A stretch of DNA of 48,540 nucleotides from Rugamonas violacea (GTDB lineage: Bacteria; Pseudomonadota; Gammaproteobacteria; Burkholderiales; Burkholderiaceae_D). The notes under the pieces are model-generated. The model ran no database searches. It was given only the letters and a program-made list of their open reading frames with translations, and was not told the DNA's origin. The stretch spans positions 1-48,540 of the forward strand of contig NZ_JAEMNU010000141.1 in the NCBI RefSeq assembly GCF_016461825.1, written 5' to 3'. This document shows positions 14,396-22,652 of this stretch, one piece after another. Positions within the stretch are counted from its first letter, which is position 1, and each line of letters starts with the position of its first letter. Both the position numbers and the translations under genes were made by a program.

Positions 14396-16336
14396 TCAAT
14401 GTGCTGCGGGCGCGGCTTCGGCGCTGCCGCCAAGGTAGGCTTCGATCACCTTCGGATCGCTCTGCACGGCGGCCGGCGCGCCCTCGGCGATCTTCTGGCC
14501 GAAGTCGAGCACCGTCACCACATCGGACAAGGCCATCACCACGTCCATGTGGTGCTCGATCAGGATGATGGTGATGCCGTGGTCGCGGATCTTGCGGATG
14601 ATCGCCATCAGCTCCTTGATATCGGGCGCGGTCAGGCCGGCGGCCGGTTCGTCGAGCAGCAGCAGGCGCGGGCTGAGGCCGAGCGCGCGGCCGATCTCCA
14701 GCAGGCGCTGCTTGCCATACGGGAGATTGCGCGCCTCCTCGTTGGCCATCGCCGACAGGCCGACGAAGTCGAGGATGCTGGCGGCCCGCTCGCGCGCCGC
14801 CTTCTCCTCGCGGCGGTAGCGCGGCGTTTGCAGCATCGCGTCCAGCATGTTGGAGTGGAAGGTGTTGTGCAGGCCGACCAGCACGTTCTCGGTCGCCGTC
14901 ATCTCACCGAACAGCTGCACGTTCTGGAAGGTGCGCGCCACGCCGCCCAACGCGATCTGGGCCGGAGTGCGGCCGGAAATCAGCGCGCCGGCGAAGCTGA
15001 CCTGGCCGCCGGTCGGCTGGTAGATCCCGGTCAGCACGTTCATCATCGTGCTCTTGCCCGAACCGTTGGGGCCGATCAGGCCGTGCACCGAGCCCTGCGT
15101 CACCGTCAGGTCGACCTGGTTGAGCGCCTTCAAGCCGCCGAACTGCATCAGCACCCGCTCAAGCTGCAGCAATGTCGCGCCGCTGGCGCCGCCCTTGGCG
15201 CGCGCGAACGGCTCCACATGGCTGCCCGCCACCAGCGACTTGTCGTGCACCGGGCCGCGTCCCAGCAAGCTGAGTAAAAAGCCGACGATGCCGTCCTGCA
15301 GATAGTAGACGACGAACAGCGTCATCAGGCCGAACACGGTGAGGCGCCAGTCGACGATGTTCTCCAGCTTGAAGGAGAAGGCCGCCATGCCGATGGTGGC
15401 GACCAGCGGCACCAGCACGCCGCGCAGCGTGCTGCGCCCCTTCGCCAGCATCAGCGCCGAGCCGAGCACGCCCAGCATGGCGGCGGCGACGGCGATCTTG
15501 CGGAACAATTCGATGTCGGCCAGCAGGCTGGGCAGCATGACCACGATCAGCGCGCCGATCAGCGAACCGGAGCGGGTCTTGCGGCCGCCCATGATCACCG
15601 CCAGCAGGAACATGATGGTCAGCTCGAAGTTGTAGGTGTTCGGCGAGATGTACTCCTCCGAATAGGCGTACAGGCTGCCGGCCAGGCCGGCGAAGCCGGC
15701 GCTGATGACGAAGGCGTAGACCTTGTAGCGGTACACCGAGACGCCCATGCAGTCGGAGGCGATCGGGCTGTCGCGCAGCGCCTCGAAGGCGCGCCCCAGG
15801 TGCGACTTGAGGATGCGGTGCACCACGATCAGCGACAGCACCATCAGCGCCGCCACCAGGTAGAAGTAGCCGACCTCGCTCAGCTTGGTCCCGAACAGCA
15901 CCGGCTTGCCGATCTTGATGCCCATCGGCCCCTCGGTGAGGAAGCTCATCTCGTTGATCAGGATCTGGATGATGGTGCCGAAGGCCAGCGTCACCATCGC
16001 CAGATACGGCCCGGTGACACGCAGCGCCGGCAGCGCCAGAATGGCGCCGAAGATGGCGGCGCCGGCGACGCTGGCCGGAATCGCCAGCCAGAACGGCGCG
16101 CCCAGCTTGAACACCAGCACGCCGGTGGCGTAGGAGCCGATGCCGAACAGGCCGGCGTGGCCCAGCGACACCTGGCCGGTGTAGCCGACCACGATGTCCA
16201 GGCCGAACAGCAGGATGGCGTAGATCAGGATGGTCTCGGCCAGGTGGATGTAGTAGGGATTGGGGATCAGCACCGGATACAGCAGCAGCAGCGCCGCCAG
16301 GCCGATCACGCTCGTCGCGAGAATTTTCTTGTTCAT
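14396..16336 (-). CDS. livM: LivM-LivG fusion: branched-chain amino-acid ABC permease/ATPase
   Basis: One 646-residue polypeptide combines a transmembrane permease and an ABC ATPase. Residues 1 to about 360 are LivM: hydrophobic helices, the GYTGQVSLGHAGLFGIG signature at 51-67 and the cytoplasmic coupling segment RAFEALRDSPIASDCMG at 182-198. Residues ~388-646 are LivG: Walker A GPNGSGKST 422-430, the LivG-type signature region LPYGKQRLLEIGRAL 538-552, Walker B LLLLDEP 558-564, and C-terminal IEAYLGG. Between them LivM carries about 50 extra hydrophobic residues (~279-330) and a short polar linker (~360-387). The ATG at 16336 follows the livH stop by 2 bp. A longer in-frame reading upstream lies entirely inside livH and is rejected. 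Separate livM and livG genes are the textbook arrangement, but fused forms occur in Burkholderiales. Confidence 0.93.
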   Translation of the reverse strand: MNKKILATSVIGLAALLLLYPVLIPNPYYIHLAETILIYAILLFGLDIVVGYTGQVSLGHAGLFGIGSYATGVLVFKLGAPFWLAIPASVAGAAIFGAILALPALRVTGPYLAMVTLAFGTIIQILINEMSFLTEGPMGIKIGKPVLFGTKLSEVGYFYLVAALMVLSLIVVHRILKSHLGRAFEALRDSPIASDCMGVSVYRYKVYAFVISAGFAGLAGSLYAYSEEYISPNTYNFELTIMFLLAVIMGGRKTRSGSLIGALIVVMLPSLLADIELFRKIAVAAAMLGVLGSALMLAKGRSTLRGVLVPLVATIGMAAFSFKLENIVDWRLTVFGLMTLFVVYYLQDGIVGFLLSLLGRGPVHDKSLVAGSHVEPFARAKGGASGATLLQLERVLMQFGGLKALNQVDLTVTQGSVHGLIGPNGSGKSTMMNVLTGIYQPTGGQVSFAGALISGRTPAQIALGGVARTFQNVQLFGEMTATENVLVGLHNTFHSNMLDAMLQTPRYRREEKAARERAASILDFVGLSAMANEEARNLPYGKQRLLEIGRALGLSPRLLLLDEPAAGLTAPDIKELMAIIRKIRDHGITIILIEHHMDVVMALSDVVTVLDFGQKIAEGAPAAVQSDPKVIEAYLGGSAEAAPAAH

Positions 16337-16338
16337 GC

Positions 16339-17229
16339 TCAGACCTTCTTGATGGCGGCTTTGCCGAACAGGCCGGACGGTTTGATCGCCAGCACCAGCA
16401 ACAGCAGCAGCAGGCCCGGCACTTCCTTGTAGCCGGTCGAGATGTAATAGCCGGTCGCCGTCTCGGCGACGCCGAGGATCAGGCCGCCGACAATGGCGCC
16501 CATGCCCGAGGTCAGTCCGCCGATGATCGCCACGGCGAAGGCCTTCAGCCCCAGCGAGGCGCCCATGGTGGCGCCGGTCAGGGTCAGCGGCGCCACCAGC
16601 ACGCCGGCAAAGGCCGCCGTGGCCGACGACAGCGCGTAGGAAAAGGTGATCACCATGCCGGTGTTGATGCCCATCAGGCCGGCGGCGTCGCGGTCGTTGG
16701 CGGTGGCCACCACCGCCTTGCCGTAGATCGATTTGCGGTTGAAGATCTCCACCGCCGCCATGATCGCCAGCGCGCCGACGATCACCGCCACCTGCATCGG
16801 CTGCACGTTGGCGCCGAGGATCTGGAACGGCGTCGAGCTGAGCGGCGAGGGAAAGGTCAGGTCGTCCTTGCCCCAGATGTTCTCGGCGACGTTCTTGAAG
16901 ATGATCGCCAGGGCGATGGTCGACATGATCCAGCCGAACTCGGACTTGATCTTGATCGCCGGCCGCACGCCTATCCATTCGACGAACACGCCCTGCAGCG
17001 CGCCGAACACGATGACGATGGGGATCATCAGCAGGTAGCTGACATATGGCCCGCCGTGGATGTTGCCGACCAGGCTGAGACCGACCAGCGCGCCCAGCAT
17101 CAGCGACTCGCCCTGGCCGAAGTTGAGCGTGCCGGAGGTGGCGAAGGTGAGTTGGTAGCCGAACGCGATGACGGCGTAGATCATGCCGAGCGCGATGCCG
17201 CTGAAAGCCAGTTGCAGGAAGATGTCCAT
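16339..17229 (-). CDS. livH: LivH: branched-chain amino-acid ABC transporter permease
   Basis: 296-residue inner-membrane permease forming the translocation path with the LivM half of the downstream fusion. Visible features are the N-terminal SGIALGMIYAVIAFGYQL helix, the conserved TSGTLNFGQGE motif and the coupling region with ANDRDAAGLMGIN. I chose the ATG at 17229 (MDIFLQLAF). The alternative TTG ten codons upstream has no ribosome-binding site and overlaps the T-tract of an intrinsic terminator. The gene sits 95 bp after livK, with that terminator between, and 2 bp before livMG. Confidence 0.93.
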   Translation of the reverse strand: MDIFLQLAFSGIALGMIYAVIAFGYQLTFATSGTLNFGQGESLMLGALVGLSLVGNIHGGPYVSYLLMIPIVIVFGALQGVFVEWIGVRPAIKIKSEFGWIMSTIALAIIFKNVAENIWGKDDLTFPSPLSSTPFQILGANVQPMQVAVIVGALAIMAAVEIFNRKSIYGKAVVATANDRDAAGLMGINTGMVITFSYALSSATAAFAGVLVAPLTLTGATMGASLGLKAFAVAIIGGLTSGMGAIVGGLILGVAETATGYYISTGYKEVPGLLLLLLVLAIKPSGLFGKAAIKKV

Positions 17230-17257
17230 GAGTGCACCCACGTTGGAAAAACGGCTC

Positions 17258-17293
17258 AAGAAAAAGGCCAGGCTTGAATCCTCAAGGCTGGCC
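17258..17293 (-). terminator. intrinsic terminator/attenuator between livK and livH
   Basis: On the minus strand a 12-bp stem with one mismatch (GGCCAGCCTTGA / TCAAGCCTGGCC, loop GGAT) is followed at once by TTTTTCTT. It lies after the livK stop and before the livH start. It fits partial termination that leaves the binding protein in excess of the membrane subunits. Confidence 0.75.
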
Positions 17294-17324
17294 CGGACGC
17301 GGCAAAGCTGGTGCGCTGGTGCGA

Positions 17325-18482
17325 CTATTTGGCCAGCACCACTTTGCCGTCCTTGACCTCGCCGAACACCGTCACGTCGGCGGTGATGGCCTCGTGGTTG
17401 TCCTTGCTGAACGGTTTCGAATAGGAGGTGACCACGCCGTCGATCTTGTCGCTCATGTTCTCCAGCGCGGCCCGCACCTTCGGCCCGTCGGTGCTGCCGG
17501 CCTGTTTGAAGGCGGCCACCAGCAGGTAGATCGAATCATAGCCCTGCGCCGCCGAAACGGGCGATGGCATGCGGTCGCCGGCCGGCTTGTAGGTCTTCAC
17601 GTAGGCCTCGATGAAGGCCTTGCGCTTGGGCGTGGTCGGGTCCTGGATGAAGGTCTGCGGCATGCGCGTGCCGTTGCCGTTCTTGCCGGCGTTGTCGATG
17701 AAATTGGCCATCGACAGGGTCCAGCTGCCGATCAGCGGCACCTTCCAGCCCAGCTTCTCCATGCCGTTGGCGATCTGCGCCAGCTCGGGGCCGATGCCGT
17801 AGGTCAGCACCACCTCGGCGCCGGCCTGCTTGGCCTTGAGCAGCTGGGCCGTCATGTCGACGTCCTTCAAGTTGTACTTCTCCACCGCGACCGCCTTGAC
17901 GCCCTTCTTCTCCAGCGCCTTCTCCAGGTCCTCGCGGCCCAGCTGGCCGTAGTTGGTCGAGTCGGCGAGAATCGCCACCTTCTTGAACTTGCGGCTGTCG
18001 ATCGCCTCCTGCACGATCATGCCGGACTGGATGGTGTCGTTGGCGGCGTTGCGGAAGATGTAGTTCTCCGCCTGGTCGGCGAACTGTTTGGTGACGATGG
18101 AGCCGGTGGCGACGTTGTTCATCACCGGGATCTTGGCCTCCTGGTAGAAACGCTGCGAGGCCAGCGCCACGCCGGTGTTGATGTAGCCGACCGTGGCGGC
18201 GACCTTCTCCTTGTTGATCAACTCCTGGGCGATCTGCACGCCGCGCTCGTTCTTGGCCTCGTCGTCGCGCTCGATCAGCTGGATCTGGCGGCCCAGCACA
18301 CCGCCCTTGGCGTTGATCTCGGCGACGGCCAGCTTGACGCCGTCGCGCATCGACACGCCCATCGGCGCCGAACCGCCGGTGAAGGGGCCGGACACGCCGA
18401 TCTTGATGGGCTCGGCCGCCATGGCGCAGGCCGAGAAACCGAGTACCGCGCTTGCCACAAACAATTTCATCTTGAAATTCAT
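17325..18482 (-). CDS. livK: LivK/LivJ-type periplasmic branched-chain amino-acid binding protein
   Basis: 385-residue periplasmic receptor that delivers ligand to the LivH/LivM channel. The signal peptide MNFKMKLFVASAVLGFSA is cleaved near AMA-AEP. The mature protein begins PIKIGVSGPFTGGSAPMG, the classic type I periplasmic-binding-protein opening. It has further family landmarks ELINKEKVAATVGYINTG and ILADSTNYGQLG. A strong AGGAG ribosome-binding site lies 8 bases before the ATG. It is the first gene of the liv cluster, so the promoter is probably in the 209-bp gap upstream. Mature proteins of this type bind leucine/isoleucine/valine or relatives; exact specificity is not predictable here. 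Confidence 0.93.
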   Translation of the reverse strand: MNFKMKLFVASAVLGFSACAMAAEPIKIGVSGPFTGGSAPMGVSMRDGVKLAVAEINAKGGVLGRQIQLIERDDEAKNERGVQIAQELINKEKVAATVGYINTGVALASQRFYQEAKIPVMNNVATGSIVTKQFADQAENYIFRNAANDTIQSGMIVQEAIDSRKFKKVAILADSTNYGQLGREDLEKALEKKGVKAVAVEKYNLKDVDMTAQLLKAKQAGAEVVLTYGIGPELAQIANGMEKLGWKVPLIGSWTLSMANFIDNAGKNGNGTRMPQTFIQDPTTPKRKAFIEAYVKTYKPAGDRMPSPVSAAQGYDSIYLLVAAFKQAGSTDGPKVRAALENMSDKIDGVVTSYSKPFSKDNHEAITADVTVFGEVKDGKVVLAK

Positions 18483-18691
18483 CTGTCATCTCCTGTGATA
18501 CAACGTTTTTATAGTCGTACGCTGGATAGCCGCCCCATCGATGGGCCATTGTAGGGGACTAGTCTTTTGGCAGCAACAGATAGCTGTGACGCGACGCAGC
18601 ACGCCGAATGTCAGCATGCCGTAAGGAAATAATGAGGAAAATCCGTGACTTAGGCCCGGGAAGTGCCGTCACGTCCCGGCGTGTTGGCGGC

Positions 18692-19318
18692 TCAGGGCTC
18701 CGGGCGGCGGTGGCGCAGCGCGTGGGCGGCCTCGCGCATCTGCACCTCGGCCAGCGCCTCGTTGCGTTCGAAGCCCATCGAGCCGTCGCGCAGGCCGAGC
18801 GCCATGGCCATCACCGCCTCGGCATATTCGAGATCGGCCGCCTTCTCGATCCAGCGGCGCGCCGCCAGCTCGTCGCGCGCCACGCCCTCGCCGCTGAGCA
18901 GCATGTTCGCCAGGACGAACATCGCCGCCGGCACCTGGCGCTTGGCGGCGAACTCCAGCCAGCGCGCCGCCGCCCGGCTGTCGCGCGCCACGCCCATGCC
19001 GTTGCGGTACATCAGGCCCAGATAATAGGCCGCCGCCGGATCGCCCGACTTGGCCGCGCCGCCGAACAGGGCCAGCGCCTTCGGCCAGTTGGCCGGCGTG
19101 CTGGCCGAACCGCGCAGATACTGCTTGCCCTCGTCCACCGGCCTGGCCGGCGCGACCACGCCGGCACTGGTCGCAGCGGCGCCGGCAGTCGCCGCCGCGC
19201 TGCCGGCCGCAACGCCGGCCGCAACGCCGGCCGGCATCAACGCGGCCAGCAAGGCCAGCGCGGCGACCGACTTGCCGGCCAGCGCGGCGGCGGATTTGAT
19301 CGAGGTCGGCGGCGTCAT
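18692..19318 (-). CDS. Sel1-repeat (TPR-like) exported protein
   Basis: 208 residues with an N-terminal hydrophobic, alanine-rich segment (about 13-50), likely a signal peptide or membrane anchor. Three to four Sel1-like repeats follow, seen as AAAYYLGLMYRNGMGVARDSRAA, PAAMFVLANMLLSGEGVA and AEAVMAMALGLRDGS (each with the A-x-x-x-L-G-x-x-Y or equivalent plus GxGV). Sel1 repeats are alpha-alpha solenoids that mediate protein-protein contacts. The start ATG overlaps the stop of the upstream phosphodiesterase gene by 4 bp (ATGA), so the two are probably translationally coupled. Partner and function are unknown. Confidence 0.85.
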   Translation of the reverse strand: MTPPTSIKSAAALAGKSVAALALLAALMPAGVAAGVAAGSAAATAGAAATSAGVVAPARPVDEGKQYLRGSASTPANWPKALALFGGAAKSGDPAAAYYLGLMYRNGMGVARDSRAAARWLEFAAKRQVPAAMFVLANMLLSGEGVARDELAARRWIEKAADLEYAEAVMAMALGLRDGSMGFERNEALAEVQMREAAHALRHRRPEP

Positions 19319-21330
19319 TTGCTCAAGTCCAGCGCGTACAACGCGAAGCCCTTGCCGCCGCCGTCGTCGGCGCGCAGCAAGGAGACGTTATCCAGGCCGG
19401 CGTCGCGCGCCAGTTCCAGCATGCCGGGCGCCGAGTGGAACACCACCGCTGCGCGCATCGTCGCGCGGGCGAAGCGCCAGCTGCGGCTGGCGCCGTGCGT
19501 CGCGCGCCGCAATTCCTTGGCCGCCTGGATGTAGGCGATCAGCACGTCGCGGCTGTTGTCCGGCGAGGCCAGCACGGTCTTGCTGCCATCCAGGCCGGGG
19601 AAGCCGCCGCCGCCGCTGGCGCGGAAGTTGTTGGTGGCGACCAGGAACTCCTGCGCCGCCATGACCGGCTGGCCGCGATAACGCAGGTCGCGAACGCGTT
19701 GGCCGGCCGGCTGCGTCACGTCGATCTGGTAGCGCACCTCGGCGCTGGTCAGCATGTCGAAATTGAAGCCGGCGAAGGCGCTGTTGACCAGCTCCTGCAC
19801 CGCCGTCTGGCTCGGGTCGATGCGGTTGAAACGCTCGGCGCCCTTCTCCAGCCAGGCGCTCAACTCGGCGCCGTTGACCTTCACGCCGTACAGCGCGTTC
19901 GGATACAGGTACAGGTCGGCGGCGTTGTTGAGGGCGACCGCGCCGGCCGCCACGTCGGTGTAGTCGCCCACGCCGGCCGCGCCGGTCTTGAACGGCGAGG
20001 CCATCGACAGCACCGGCAGCTCGGCGTACTGCGGCAGGTTGGCCTTGACGTAGTCGGCCAGATAGGCGGCCTGCGCCTGGTTCACCAGCGTGATCGCGCT
20101 GGCGTCGCCGACGTCGGCGAAATAGGTCGACATGCGGAAGTCGCTGCGCCCGATCGGCGTTTTGACATAGGCGATGGTGGCCTGGTGCTCGGCGGCGATC
20201 AAGGCGGCGAAGGCCGGATCGGCGGCGACGAAGCTGCGGTCGGCGTTCTGGATGGCGCGCGCCTCCACCGTGGTGCGCGCCTTATCCACCGTCCAGGCCT
20301 TGCCGTCGAAGCGCAGGCGCAGGCCGATCACGCCCAGATGCTTGCCCCACAAATTGGCCATCACCGTCGGCACGCCGTGCACCGTGCCCTTGACCTTGTC
20401 GACACCGGGCAGGTTGAACTGCGGCAGCGTGCTGGCGGCGTTGGGGAACAGCTGGTGCGAATGGCCGATCAGCAGCGCGTCGAGGCCGGCCACCTGGGCC
20501 AGGTGGTAGCTGCCGTTCTCCATCGCCGGATCGTAGGGGCTGTCGTCCAGGCCGCCGTGCGAGATCGCCACGACCAGATCGGCGCCGCGCGCGCGCATCT
20601 CGGGGATGTACTTCTGCGCCGTCTCACGCACGCCCTCGGTGTAAACACGGCCGGCCAGCCAATGCTTGTCCCAATCGAGGATCACGGGCGGGGCGAAGCC
20701 GATGATGCCGACCTTGATGGTCGCCTCGACGGGCCGGCCGTCCGGGCCGCTGGCGCGCACCCGCTTGTCGATGATGCGGTAGGGCGCGAACAGCGGCCGC
20801 CGCGTCTTGCTGCTGTAGACGTTGGCCAGCACCAGCGGGAAGCTCGGCCCGGCGCAGCGCGGCGCGGCGGCGTCGACGCCGTCCACCTCGAACTGGCTGC
20901 CGGTGACTTGGCTCAGATAGGCCAGGCCGAAGTTGAATTCGTGGTTGCCGATGCCGCCGCCCTCCACGCCGAGCAGGTTCATCGCCTGGTAGATCGCCAG
21001 CGCGCGTGCGCACGGGACCGGCGCCACCAAGGCCTGGTAGTCGGCCAGCGCGCTGCCCTGGATGGCGTCGCCGTTGTCGAGCAACAGCGTGTTGACGAAC
21101 TCGGCGCGCGCCTGGCGCACCAGCGTGGCGGTGCGCTCCAGGCCGATGGCCGGCTCGGCCTTCAGCTTGTAGTAGTCGTAGCCGAGCACCGTGGCGTGCA
21201 GGTCGGTGGTCTCCAGCAGCGCCAAGGTGGCCTCGCTGCCGGCCGCCGGCGCGCGCGGCAGCCCGGCGCAGGCGGACAAGGCGGCGGCCAACAGGACGGG
21301 CAAGGCGGTGCGGCGTGGGCTAGGGCGCAT
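19315..21330 (-). CDS. cpdB: CpdB-like 2',3'-cyclic-nucleotide 2'-phosphodiesterase/3'-nucleotidase lipoprotein
   Basis: 671-residue periplasmic or outer-membrane-facing enzyme expected to open 2',3'-cyclic nucleotides and remove the 3'-phosphate, salvaging nucleosides from RNA breakdown. The N-terminus has a lipobox LSAC with Cys21, so it is a lipoprotein, unlike the soluble E. coli CpdB. Calcineurin-type metal-site motifs run in order: TTDLH (41-45), DNGD (85-88), GNHEFNFG (128-135), ISHGG and GHSHQLFP. The second half is a 5'-nucleotidase C-terminal domain with NNFRASGGGGFPGL, where the substrate-stacking aromatic is typical. Length fits CpdB (about 650). It overlaps the Sel1-repeat gene by 4 bp and is divergent from the cohesin-like gene. 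Confidence 0.92.
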   Translation of the reverse strand: MRPSPRRTALPVLLAAALSACAGLPRAPAAGSEATLALLETTDLHATVLGYDYYKLKAEPAIGLERTATLVRQARAEFVNTLLLDNGDAIQGSALADYQALVAPVPCARALAIYQAMNLLGVEGGGIGNHEFNFGLAYLSQVTGSQFEVDGVDAAAPRCAGPSFPLVLANVYSSKTRRPLFAPYRIIDKRVRASGPDGRPVEATIKVGIIGFAPPVILDWDKHWLAGRVYTEGVRETAQKYIPEMRARGADLVVAISHGGLDDSPYDPAMENGSYHLAQVAGLDALLIGHSHQLFPNAASTLPQFNLPGVDKVKGTVHGVPTVMANLWGKHLGVIGLRLRFDGKAWTVDKARTTVEARAIQNADRSFVAADPAFAALIAAEHQATIAYVKTPIGRSDFRMSTYFADVGDASAITLVNQAQAAYLADYVKANLPQYAELPVLSMASPFKTGAAGVGDYTDVAAGAVALNNAADLYLYPNALYGVKVNGAELSAWLEKGAERFNRIDPSQTAVQELVNSAFAGFNFDMLTSAEVRYQIDVTQPAGQRVRDLRYRGQPVMAAQEFLVATNNFRASGGGGFPGLDGSKTVLASPDNSRDVLIAYIQAAKELRRATHGASRSWRFARATMRAAVVFHSAPGMLELARDAGLDNVSLLRADDGGGKGFALYALDLSK

Positions 21331-21487
21331 GGGGAAGACGGAAGCGGATTCTTGAGTAGCAGCATGATACGCAGTGCCGCCCGCCGCATCAAGTTCGTTC
21401 TGCCGTGGCTGTCATTAATTTTTACACAACTAGGCGGATTGGCTTACAGGAAATATGCAAGTCATTGATTATTCAGGGAATATTTTT

Positions 21488-21503
21488 TGGCATGCGATAT
21501 GCT
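21488..21503 (+). promoter_or_regulatory. sigma-54-like -24/-12 promoter element
   Basis: TGGCATGCGATATGCT keeps the invariant GG-N10-GC spacing (GG 21489-21490, GC 21501-21502) and differs from TGGCACG-N4-TTGCT at two bases. It lies about 65 bp before the GTG of the cohesin-like gene, in an AT-rich gap. PEP-CTERM genes in other betaproteobacteria are controlled by RpoN with PrsK/PrsR, which makes the match plausible, but a single site can occur by chance. Confidence 0.45.
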
Positions 21504-21567
21504 CGGACGCTCCTGGCGACCCCAGCACCCTCCCCATCCACGTCCGACCTATCTGCGCGAGGCTCAA

Positions 21568-22623
21568 GTGAACCTGTCCTGCCATCTATTCCAACACAAG
21601 CTCGGCCACCTGGTGGCGCCGCTATTCGCGCTGGCCTTGGCGCTGGCGCCCCTGCACGCCGCGCGCGCCGCCGTGATCGACGTCAGCGCCTCGACCAACG
21701 CGCTGAGCGTCGGCCAGGACGTGCTGCTCAACTTCGCCATCAGCGGCCTGTCGGGCGCGCCCGGCGATTCGCTCAGCGCCTTCGACCTGGACATCCTCTA
21801 CGACCACGCCGTCCTGCAACTGCGCGACGTCAGTTTCATCGACCCGCTCAGCCACACCAACCTGCTGGAACTGCCGGAACCGGGCAGCTTCGCCTTCCTT
21901 GGCGACGCCATCGACCAGGCACCGCGCATCGACGCCTTCGGCCTGTCCGGCAACAGCGCCGCCGTGCTCGACGCCGACCAGGCCAACGCCTTCACGTTCC
22001 TGACCCTGACCTTCCGCGCCGTCGGCAGCAGCCTCGCCACCGGCGTCGCCATCGACACCCTCGATCCGGCCCTGCTGTTCGTCGACAGCGGCGCCGGCAC
22101 GCTGGCGGCGACCATCCGCGCGGCCGGCGTCACGCTGGTGGTCAACCAACTGGCGGTCAACGCGGCGGAACCGGATTCGCTGCTGTTGCTGCTGGCCGGC
22201 GCGACGGCGCTGCTCACACTGCGGCGGCTGCCGCTGCAGCCGCTGCGGCCGCGCCGCGCCAGCGTAGCGGCCGGCGCCGCCGTCCGCGCCAGCCTGCTCG
22301 CGCTGGGCCTGGCCGGCGCCCCGCCGGCCGGCGCGCAAACGCCGCCGGCCGCCGCGCCGCCCAGCCAACAGGGGCAAACCGTGCCGCCAGCGCGCCAGAC
22401 GCCGCCCGACCGGGCCGCGCCGGCCCTGCTCGCCGAACCAGTCGACGGCATGATCGTCGCCGTGCAGGGCCACCGCGCCCAAGTTCGCCTGCGCGGCGGC
22501 GGCCTGCGCTGGTTCTCGACGGGCGCCGCGTTGACGCCGGCCCAGGTCGGCAAGCGCGTCAGTGGCATTGCCGTGGCCAAGGGCGATGCCGTCGTGCTCG
22601 AACAGTCCTGGATAGCCAACTGA
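21568..22623 (+). CDS. cohesin-like domain protein with internal PEP-CTERM-like segment
   Basis: 351 residues. I start at the GTG (21568): GAGG lies five bases before it, and the protein then opens with a normal signal peptide (to about residue 34, AARA-AVID). Residues ~35-193 resemble the cohesin-like beta-sandwich of proteobacterial exported proteins: LSVGQDVLLNFAISGL, AFDLDILYDHAVLQL, and FTFLTLTFRAVG. Residues 200-220 read AEPDSLLLLLAGATALLTLRR, a PEP-CTERM-like tripartite signal (EP-type motif, hydrophobic stretch, arginines), yet the chain continues. A second signal-like stretch (residues ~238-257, ending PAGA-QT), a Pro/Gln-rich linker and a ~60-residue C-terminal module (VDGMIVAVQGHRAQVRLRGG) follow. 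It is first in a tight cluster: 29 bp to a hydrolase gene, then a dockerin gene. Cohesin-like identity is by pattern only. Confidence 0.7.
   Translation: MNLSCHLFQHKLGHLVAPLFALALALAPLHAARAAVIDVSASTNALSVGQDVLLNFAISGLSGAPGDSLSAFDLDILYDHAVLQLRDVSFIDPLSHTNLLELPEPGSFAFLGDAIDQAPRIDAFGLSGNSAAVLDADQANAFTFLTLTFRAVGSSLATGVAIDTLDPALLFVDSGAGTLAATIRAAGVTLVVNQLAVNAAEPDSLLLLLAGATALLTLRRLPLQPLRPRRASVAAGAAVRASLLALGLAGAPPAGAQTPPAAAPPSQQGQTVPPARQTPPDRAAPALLAEPVDGMIVAVQGHRAQVRLRGGGLRWFSTGAALTPAQVGKRVSGIAVAKGDAVVLEQSWIAN
22165..22227 (+). other. internal PEP-CTERM-like sorting motif
   Basis: Residues 200-220 of the cohesin-like protein: AEPD, then a leucine/alanine stretch, then RR. This matches the order PEP motif, transmembrane stretch, basic cluster recognised by exosortases. 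It differs from the norm in reading AEP rather than PEP and in lying 130 residues before the stop instead of at the C-terminus. Confidence 0.5.
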
Positions 22624-22652
22624 ATCAACACCGTCCCGATCAGGAGTCCACC

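Noticed and set aside
14396..16978. 860-residue version of LivM-LivG
   Set aside because: The extra N-terminal 214 residues are an out-of-frame reading of livH. The ATG at 16336 gives a proper LivM start.
18656..18690. Possible terminator after the Sel1-repeat gene (CGGGAAGTG / CACGTCCCG)
   Set aside because: Imperfect stem and no T-tract in either direction.
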